A stretch of DNA of 47,523 bases from an uncultured Acetatifactor sp. (GTDB lineage: Bacteria > Bacillota > Clostridia > Lachnospirales > Lachnospiraceae): assembly GCA_947595925.1 (NCBI GenBank), contig CANQEV010000021.1, positions 1 through 47,523 on the forward strand. The letters are read 5' to 3'. The notes beneath the pieces were generated by a model. The model saw only the letters and a program-made list of their open reading frames with translations, was not told the origin of the DNA and did no database searches. A program made the position numbers and the translations under genes. This document shows positions 42,256-47,523 of this stretch, one piece after another. Every line of letters starts with the position of its first letter. The first letter of the stretch is position 1.

Positions 42256-42756
42256 TCACAGATGCGCCCGGATCTCCGCCACAGCGCAGACTGTCAGGAG
42301 CAGCGCGATAAAGATATGGATCCACAGCGTTCTGCTCTTACGGCAGAGCGCCTCCACGCCTGGCTTTACACACTTTAGGAAAATCACGCCGAGAATTCCA
42401 AAGATCACACTGCTGACCAGGGAGATCCGGTTCTGAAAATTCAGAGGCCATCCCTCATATGTCCATAATGTCAGGTGAAAGACATACTCCAGGACATATG
42501 CGCTAAGCAGTTCAAAGACCGCCGTGACAACCACCGCCCCTATAAATATGTACAGCCCCGAACGGACTTTTCGAAACAGAACCGCCAGTCCCAGGGCTCC
42601 AAAACCGTAAATCGGACAAAGGGGCAGATGCAGGATCCCCCTGTCAAAATATTCTCCATAGATCAGGTAAGTAGCAATGATCTCATACACCCAGCCTATA
42701 AAAGAGGCCGTGATAAACTGCAAGATCAGACACTCCGCTCTCTGAAGCTTCACCAT
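42256..42756 (-). CDS. CmpB-family membrane protein (putative ABC transporter permease)
   Basis: 166 residues with four to five helices. FITASFIGWVYEIIATYLIY, the loop FDRGILHLPLCPIYGFGALG, FELLSAYVLEYVFHLTLWTY and the motif FQNRISLVSSVIFGILGVIF are characteristic of PF06541 (ABC_trans_CmpB). The family name is historical and no transport function is established. GGGGAGG precedes the ATG. It stands alone. Confidence 0.85.
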   Translation of the reverse strand: MVKLQRAECLILQFITASFIGWVYEIIATYLIYGEYFDRGILHLPLCPIYGFGALGLAVLFRKVRSGLYIFIGAVVVTAVFELLSAYVLEYVFHLTLWTYEGWPLNFQNRISLVSSVIFGILGVIFLKCVKPGVEALCRKSRTLWIHIFIALLLTVCAVAEIRAHL

Positions 42757-42872
42757 TCCCTCCCCGCGCTATTTTCCGCCCCGTCCGCTCTCCGACAAAG
42801 CCCCTTTATTTCAGCTTGTCAAATTCCCTGCTGCGCCGGGCGTCACAGGAAAACAAGCCTCTCCAGCCATTT

Positions 42873-43067
42873 TCATCCTCGGAAAGCATCCTCTGCGATA
42901 CTGTCCACAAGACGGTCCATCTCCTGTTTGGAAGTCACCTGTCTCGCGTTCTCTACGACCCTTTGCTTCTGGTCCTCCGTCATCTTCGCGTAATGATCCA
43001 TGGCCTTCTGGTTCATTGCCATCGAAAACACAAGTCCCTCCGGCATCTCTTTCCTGTTATCCTTCAT
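42873..43067 (-). CDS. Small conserved hypothetical protein
   Basis: 64 residues from ATG 43067, which follows GGGAGGGAGATCGG; an ATG at 43103 in the same frame lacks a site. Sequence: MKDNRKEMPEGLVFSMAMNQ, then MDHYAKMTEDQKQRVVENA and a final helix. The MAMNQKAMDHYAKMTEDQK text recurs in Lachnospiraceae small proteins resembling the C-terminal part of YdeI/bacteriocin-protection proteins; function unknown. Confidence 0.6.
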   Translation of the reverse strand: MKDNRKEMPEGLVFSMAMNQKAMDHYAKMTEDQKQRVVENARQVTSKQEMDRLVDSIAEDAFRG

Positions 43068-43320
43068 CCGATCTCCCTCCCTATCACTTCTTTCCATTTT
43101 CATGCCGCCTTTCAGCTGGCGGATCAGCTCGTGCAGAAAGTTTTCATTCTACTTTCCATTCTACTTTCTTTCACGCCATGATACTTCGGGAATCAGTATT
43201 TGCCTTTTTTCGAACTTTATTCTGCTTTCTTTTGCTTTTCAAATGTCTTGTTTCATAGAGAAACCGCCGCCAGCATTACAGTCTGTAATCAATCTCACAT
43301 TCCTTGAGAATATCTTTCTC

Positions 43321-44493
43321 TTAAAGAAAACTCAGCATCTCCTCCGCGCGCCGCTTATAAGTATGCTGCTCCGCTACCTTGCGGAAACCATTCTCCGCGA
43401 TCTGCGCACGCTCCTCCTCATGAGCGAGATAATACGCGATCTTATCCAACAGATCCGCCTTACTCTCAAAGAACACAAAATCCTCCCCAGGCACAAAAAA
43501 GTCCAGAAAATCCGACTGGAAGTTCGTCAGCAGAAACCCTCCCGCTCCCATGATATCGAAAGCCCTCAGGGGCATACCGCTGATGATGCTGCGCAGGGAG
43601 ATATTCAGATTGATTTTCGCCTTCCGAAAGACATAGGGGGCAAAATCATAATAATCCACCGGGCCATGATTGGTACAACCCTCGAGTTTTAAATTTTTGT
43701 CCGGAGTATAGAGATCCAGCCCGAACTTTTCAGCAACCGCGGACAGCAGTTCCCGCCTCTCCAGCGCCGTGATCTGACGGTTGACCACATACTGTGCGAA
43801 CAAATACTCCGGGCTCTCCACGCTGTCGGTGCCGGGAGTCATCGGCAGGGACTGCCGCATGTCCTCCAGTATCTCCGGATGCTTCGCCAGCGTTTCCTGC
43901 ACAAAATTATAACCGTACACCTGCTTCTGAGCCGCCATCAGCCCCTCCAAAAAGCCTCTGGTGTAATCCTTAATATTCGTAAGGCGCTGATAAAAAGTGT
44001 GCTTTTCCGTGTATAACGACCCCACAAAAGCCACCTCATGCCTGTTGTACCACTCTGTCCCCTGAAATGTCTTAAAATCTTTCATGGCGCTGAGACGGTC
44101 CGTGTTGGCCGCCATGGGAAGATAATTCACCGTCTGGATCCCCGCATTATGAAATTCCAGAAAAACAGACTGATCAAACACAAAGACATGGTTTGTGGGA
44201 AATGTGACAGAATAATGATACAATCGCACATAAGGGCTGTCATAGATCCAAGAGAGATAAGGCATTCCCAGATCCCTGCAGGCCAGCGCCACCAGCGGAA
44301 AATAATTAAAAGAAAACACACAGTCAGCCGCCAAGGACTTCACCTGTGCCGAAAAGCGTTCCACTGCGGCCTTGTCCGTAGGCTCCTCCTTATCCTCGTA
44401 GGGAAGTTCTAAAACCGCATTCCCCAATTCCCGAAAAACAGCCGCCATGTCGTCATTGCCAAAACTCTTCCAGGTCAGCAATATAATCTTCAT
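43321..44493 (-). CDS. CgeB-like glycosyltransferase (copy A)
   Basis: 390 residues from ATG 44493 (GGGGAGAGAAC upstream). The N-terminal half is a divergent Rossmann-like domain (KIILLTWKSFGNDDMAAVFR, DCVFSFNYFPLVALACRD, PYLSWIYDSPYV). The C-terminal half fits Glyco_trans_1_2 (PF13524): APYVFRKAKINLNISLRSII, SGMPLRAFDIMGAGGFLLTN, FVFFESKADLLDKIAYYL. These occur in CgeB-type spore-surface and other surface-glycan enzymes. It follows a coiled-coil gene that has a duplicate, and is the intact partner of the damaged copy B. Sugar and acceptor unknown. Confidence 0.82.
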   Translation of the reverse strand: MKIILLTWKSFGNDDMAAVFRELGNAVLELPYEDKEEPTDKAAVERFSAQVKSLAADCVFSFNYFPLVALACRDLGMPYLSWIYDSPYVRLYHYSVTFPTNHVFVFDQSVFLEFHNAGIQTVNYLPMAANTDRLSAMKDFKTFQGTEWYNRHEVAFVGSLYTEKHTFYQRLTNIKDYTRGFLEGLMAAQKQVYGYNFVQETLAKHPEILEDMRQSLPMTPGTDSVESPEYLFAQYVVNRQITALERRELLSAVAEKFGLDLYTPDKNLKLEGCTNHGPVDYYDFAPYVFRKAKINLNISLRSIISGMPLRAFDIMGAGGFLLTNFQSDFLDFFVPGEDFVFFESKADLLDKIAYYLAHEEERAQIAENGFRKVAEQHTYKRRAEEMLSFL

Positions 44494-44582
44494 TCGCCTG
44501 TTCTCTCCCCATTGCCCAAAATGCCGCATCGTACCTTCCATATCCGCAAGATCTGCCGAACCACCCAAAACCGCAAAACACT

Positions 44583-45062
44583 TTATCCCTGCAGACGCCG
44601 CAGCTGTTCACTGTGGTTGGAAACAACGTTTTTTAACAAGACAATATCTCCATCCATGCGGTCTATCTTATCTATGTGAGCAATGTATCTCCGCGAAGCA
44701 TCCACATAGCACTCCTCGATTGTGGACAATCGCTTTATCACATTATTCTCCAGCTGCACGACCTTGACATACTGCATGTCACCTTCCAGTTTGTCGACCT
44801 TCTTATCCAAACTATTGAAACTCTGTTTCAAACTTCCAACGTCTTCTTCCAAACCGCCAACGCGGTCATTTAATTTGCTGACATCTTCCTTCAGCACACT
44901 GACGTCTTCTTTCAGCGCGCTGACGTCTTCCTTCAGGCCGCTGACATCCTGCTCCAGAGTATCCAGCCTGTCATATACCGGCTGCAGTTTTTCATCGAAC
45001 TTCCGATCCAGTTTCTCATCCAGCAAATCCGACATTGCTGAAAGCATTTCTTTGTCTACCAT
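44583..45062 (-). CDS. Coiled-coil protein, copy A (long form)
   Basis: 159 residues. A short head (MVDKEMLSAMSDLLDEKLDR) is followed by heptads (LEQDVSGLKEDVSALKEDV and more, with the unit LKEDVSx) and a C-terminal region (NNVIKRLSTIEECYVDASRR, HIDKIDRMDGDIVLLKNVVS). Start: GGGAGGAAAGAAGT before ATG. Copy B is 102 residues: it lacks DRKFDEKLQ near residue 19 and 48 residues of heptads, both in frame. The head and tail domains are conserved, so length is variable only in the coil. Likely an oligomerising scaffold for its glycosyltransferase; that role is inferred. Confidence 0.75.
   Translation of the reverse strand: MVDKEMLSAMSDLLDEKLDRKFDEKLQPVYDRLDTLEQDVSGLKEDVSALKEDVSVLKEDVSKLNDRVGGLEEDVGSLKQSFNSLDKKVDKLEGDMQYVKVVQLENNVIKRLSTIEECYVDASRRYIAHIDKIDRMDGDIVLLKNVVSNHSEQLRRLQG
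44878..44960. repeat. 21-bp tandem heptad repeats
   Basis: Units of 21 bp (for example CTGACGTCTTCCTTCAG) repeat about four times, each encoding one heptad of the coiled coil. They are the site of the length difference from copy B. Confidence 0.7.
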
Positions 45063-45195
45063 ACTTCTTTCCTCCCATGGTGTTGCTGCTGACGGAAAGA
45101 TCTGCTTTCCGCCGCTTCTGTTTTCGTGTCATGAATGATTGGCGAAAAGCCAGACACCGAGACAATCGGCACACGCACATTTGAATCCTATAATT
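45009..45195. repeat. 187-bp block identical to 46979-47165
   Basis: By eye, 45009-45195 and 46979-47165 are identical base for base, a spacing of 1,970 bp. A single extra T in the second copy ends the run; 18 more bases then match. The block covers the leader and the first 18 codons of the coiled-coil gene. Confidence 0.85.
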
Positions 45196-45213
45196 GTGCG
45201 TGGAAATTTGTTG
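45063..45213 (-). promoter_or_regulatory. Structured 5' leader of cassette A
   Basis: 151 nt before the coiled-coil start, almost identical to that of cassette B (47033-47184). On the minus strand it can form an 8-bp hairpin CACGCACA/TGTGCGTG (45172-45179 with 45195-45202) near its 5' end and a 7-bp hairpin CGGAAAG/CTTTCCG (45093-45111) near the start codon. Function unknown; possibly regulatory RNA. Confidence 0.6.
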
Positions 45214-45222
45214 CATGCTCAT

Positions 45223-45251
45223 ACTTTATCACATGCGTTCCAAAAATACAA
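45223..45251 (-). promoter_or_regulatory. Promoter of cassette A
   Basis: Minus strand TTGTAT (45246-45251) and TAAAGT (45223-45228) with 17 bp between. The corresponding elements of cassette B have the same spacing. Confidence 0.6.
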
Positions 45252-45309
45252 GCCAAAATTTTGCATAAATTTGCACAGACAAATTTGTTAATTAAGGACA
45301 ATCAAGACA

Positions 45310-45419
45310 GTCTGCTTTACTTGTATATGTCCGAATAAATTCGGTATAGGCAAATTCGGCATACTATTAAAATGGTCTGCTTTGCTTTCCTGTACCGAAT
45401 TAATTCGGTATAGGAAAAT
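45310..45419. repeat. Two ~45-bp repeats with palindromic centres
   Basis: The texts at 45310-45354 and 45375-45419 share TCTGCTTT, then CCGAAT(A/T)AATTCGGTATAGG. The second contains a perfect 18-bp palindrome TACCGAATTAATTCGGTA (45393-45410); the first has it with one side changed. They lie upstream of cassette A's promoter and look like paired operators; cassette B has none. Confidence 0.65.
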
Positions 45420-45440
45420 ACTACAAACTTCTATAATGAT

Positions 45441-46604
45441 CTACCTCCCCAAGCCCGCAATCTTCGAAATTTCCTCAAGACGATCTTGGAGGGCATACTG
45501 TTCCAACACCTTGTTACGGCCTCTTACGATCAAGTTCTCACGAATTTCATCATGCTGCAGATAAAATGTAGCTTTTTCCACTGCATCCTCCAGGCTTTCA
45601 TATACATCCATCTCTTCACCCGCCGCAAATTGTTCTACAAGTTCCGGCTGATAATTGGAAAGCAAAAATCCCCCAGCGGCCATAATATCCAAAGCTCTCA
45701 AAGGAATTCCGCTCTGGATACACCTGAGAGTAGGGTTCAAATTGATCCGAGAACATTGAAATACTTTTGGCATTTCCGTTACATAGTCAATCACAGGATG
45801 ACATTTCACTCCCTGCAGAATCTCACTGGTATGAAACGAGTATAAGTGCGTATCAAATCTCCTGCCAAGCATCGTAAGAATGATCAGCCTGTCTTTTCGA
45901 GTAATATCACTGGCCATCGCGAAAGTCAGCGCCTCTTTCAAAAGGACAAATTCCGTCTCAGGATGCGCGCTGTGGATCTTTGCATTCACTCCCGCTATAA
46001 ACTCATCCGTAATCATCTCATCAAACAGATAACAGCCATACAAATCCTGCTGTACAGCCATCGCCGCGTCCACATATCCCCGGTCATGCTCATCCATCAG
46101 CAGCTTTACTTCGCCAATCCGAGATTCATAGAGACTGCCCACCAGAGACACATCCGCTCCAAATCTCTTTTGTTCCGCACCCGTAACCTTTAACTGACGC
46201 AACCTGGAGCGGTTCACTCCGAGCGTAAGATAATGTACCGTATCGAATCCTGCATCCATATATTTTTGGGCCTGTATCCGGTCAAAAAAGAAGACTTGGT
46301 TAACAGGGTTCGCCAAGGTAGCTTCAATATCTTTCACATTAAGCGGATTATCATAACACCAGGCAATATATTTTAATCCTGTCTTCTGCGCCATCTTCGA
46401 AAGCATCGGCCAATAATTTACGCTAAGTACAGCATCAAACCTTGATCCGTCGATGTTCTTCAAAAACCACTTTTCAAAATTGTCATAAATGTTTTAATTT
46501 TGAAAGGTCCAGGAAAAAGGCTTGAGTTCAATATTCTTTTCCCGGCAGATCCATTCTATATCGTACTGCAGATATGAATTCCACTGATAAAACAACAGGC
46601 GCAT
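45441..46604 (-). pseudogene. CgeB-like glycosyltransferase (copy B) with in-frame TAA
   Basis: The gene starts at ATG 46604 (AGGAGAGGGC upstream) as MRLLFYQWNSYLQYDIEWIC, and after 36 codons meets TAA (46494-46496). The same frame then goes on without shift (NIYDNFEKWFLKNIDGSRFD) to give a 387-codon protein that aligns with copy A: YIAWCYDNPLNVKDIE matches YLSWIYDSPYV, and SGIPLRALDIMAAGGFLLSN matches its counterpart. One base change would restore it. A TTG at 46463 could restart translation without the first 47 residues. Read as a recent nonsense mutation, possible readthrough, or sequencing error. Confidence 0.8.
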
Positions 46605-46723
46605 AAAGCCCTCTCCTCTATCTGCTTCACCCAGTCCGAGGAATCCCACCCCCTCTGTACTGTATCCAAGCAATATCATCCAATCGCTATAATATACCCA
46701 CTCTCTCCTACAGGACGTATCCT

Positions 46724-47032
46724 TTATCCCTGCAGACGCCGCAGCTGTTCACTGTGATTAGAGACAACATTTTTTAACAAAATAACATCTCCATCCATGC
46801 GTTCTATCTGATCTATGTGAGCAATATATCTCCGCGAAGTATCCACATAGCACTCCTCCATCGTGGACAAACGCGGTATCACATTATTCTCCAGCTGCAC
46901 GACCTTGACATACCGCATGTCTTCTTTCAGGCCGCTGACATCCTGCTCCAGAGTATCCAGCCTGTCATATACCGGGTGCAGTTTCTCATCCAGCAAATCC
47001 GACATTGCTGAAAGCATTTCTTTGTCTACCAT
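46724..47032 (-). CDS. Coiled-coil protein, copy B (short form)
   Basis: 102 residues. The head MVDKEMLSAMSDLLDEKL is identical to copy A, followed by one heptad block (LEQDVSGLKED) and then the conserved tail (MRYVKVVQLENNV, LSTMEECYVDTSRRYIAHID, RMDGDVILLKNVVSNHSEQL). Compared with copy A it misses two in-frame segments totalling 57 residues. The start has the same GGGAGGAAAGAAGT. It should form a shorter coil. It lies upstream of the damaged copy B glycosyltransferase. Function as for copy A. Confidence 0.72.
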   Translation of the reverse strand: MVDKEMLSAMSDLLDEKLHPVYDRLDTLEQDVSGLKEDMRYVKVVQLENNVIPRLSTMEECYVDTSRRYIAHIDQIERMDGDVILLKNVVSNHSEQLRRLQG

Positions 47033-47222
47033 ACTTCTTTCCTCCCATGGTGTTGCTGCTGACGGAAAGATCTGCTTTCCGCCGCTTCTGTTTTCGTGTC
47101 ATGAATGATTGGCGAAAAGCCAGACACCGAGACAATCGGCACACGCACATTTGAATCCTATAATTTGTGCGTGGAAATTTGTTGTATGTTTCTACTCTAT
47201 CACACGCCAAGATAAATTGCAA
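47033..47222 (-). promoter_or_regulatory. Promoter and structured leader of cassette B
   Basis: Minus strand TTGCAA (47217-47222) and TAGAGT (47194-47199) with a 17-bp spacer, followed by the same leader as cassette A, including CACGCACA/TGTGCGTG (47142-47149 with 47166-47173). Confidence 0.6.
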
Positions 47223-47523
47223 GCAAAATATTGCTATAGTTTACTATCATGAAAACCAAATGAATTTGACAAAATATCCTGGCAAAAGTAAAAAACAGTC
47301 AGTCATATTGGGAGAAACTAACTACATTTGAATTATACTGGATGTTTCCAAAACACGCCGAAGACACTGACCGTGACTTTCTGGAAGACCTCCTGCCTTG
47401 GTCTAAAACCGTCCAAGAAAAAACTCCAATCAAAAAATCTTAATTCATGTCTGCTCATTAAGCTGCCAATAATTCAGTGGCACCTTTTTGATCGTAAAAC
47501 GGCATGAAATTTTGCCGTAAGTA
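47223..47523. other. Window edge with possible transposase tail
   Basis: No complete gene. A plus-strand frame ending at TAA 47441-47443 reads YWMFPKHAEDTDRDF then LEDLLPWSKTVQEK; the 'DLLPWS' ending resembles the C-terminus of IS66-type transposases. It has no start in the window. The last 80 bp show nothing. Confidence 0.35.

Noticed and set aside
45016..45222. 68-codon basic ORF over the cassette leader (and its copy at 46986-47222)
   Set aside because: It has no binding site, runs out of frame into the coiled-coil gene, and its conservation is explained by the identical leader DNA.
1..47523. tRNA, rRNA, complete insertion sequences or prophage genes
   Set aside because: No cloverleaf, rRNA core, transposase of full length, integrase or phage structural gene was recognised on either strand; only a possible IS66-like tail at the right edge.

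Overview
The window is about 47.5 kb of a chromosome with moderate GC, and it looks like a spore-forming, Gram-positive gut clostridium of the Lachnospiraceae type. Reasons: a SpoIIID sporulation regulator, UDPGP/galE sugar-nucleotide genes, a lipoprotein-MBOAT-DHHW wall O-acylation cluster, a CgeB-like glycosyltransferase family, LRR_5 and SLH-type proteins, Clostridia-style ribosome binding sites and good sigma-A promoters. Genus and species cannot be fixed by eye. Gene calls rest on recognising protein families from the translated sequence; no database search was run.

Layout. 1-6.4 kb (minus strand): a truncated GNAT, a ceramidase-like fragment, an MmcQ-EVE fusion, crcB, hslO with a methyltransferase, a small membrane exporter, hisC and a glycosyltransferase. 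6.6-13.1 kb (plus strand): an accessory strip of phosphotransferases (one APH(3')-like), a P-loop kinase and a radical SAM enzyme, mixed with decayed pieces (GNAT-like, internally deleted NUDIX, methyltransferase start, AlbA_2-type regulator tail). 13.2-23.8 kb (minus): an SLH/rhodanese protein overlapping a GH27 alpha-galactosidase, an HD protein, the O-acylation cluster, topB and a small alarmone synthetase. 24.2-25.3 kb (plus): a conserved small protein and a hemolysin III homologue. 25.5-33.9 kb (minus): galE with a UDP-sugar pyrophosphorylase, an LRR / MoxR-type AAA / VWA operon, spoIIID and a dynamin-like GTPase.

34.2-36.3 kb (plus): rtcB and prfH, the RNA-ligase plus release-factor-H pair linked to repair and rescue of ribosomes with cleaved 16S rRNA. 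A consensus promoter, a 26-codon leader ORF enclosed in two nested complementary arms and a strong intrinsic terminator lie ahead of rtcB, which has the form of an attenuator. 36.4-40.4 kb (minus): a six-gene operon of an AIM24 protein, an ExbB/MotA-like channel, an ExbD-like stator, two further proteins with ExbD-like extracellular domains but no motor helix, and an OB-fold-like membrane protein. An ExbBD-type ion-driven module in a Gram-positive cell, with AIM24, is the strongest candidate for an undescribed system.

40.7-43.1 kb (minus): queF and a queuosine-precursor transporter behind a structured, terminator-containing leader; a CmpB-family membrane protein; a small protein. 43.3-47.2 kb (minus): two tandem copies of a cassette (sigma-A promoter, structured leader of about 150 nt, coiled-coil protein, CgeB-like glycosyltransferase). 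The two leaders are identical over at least 187 bp, while the glycosyltransferases have diverged and one carries an in-frame TAA. The right edge holds a possible transposase tail.
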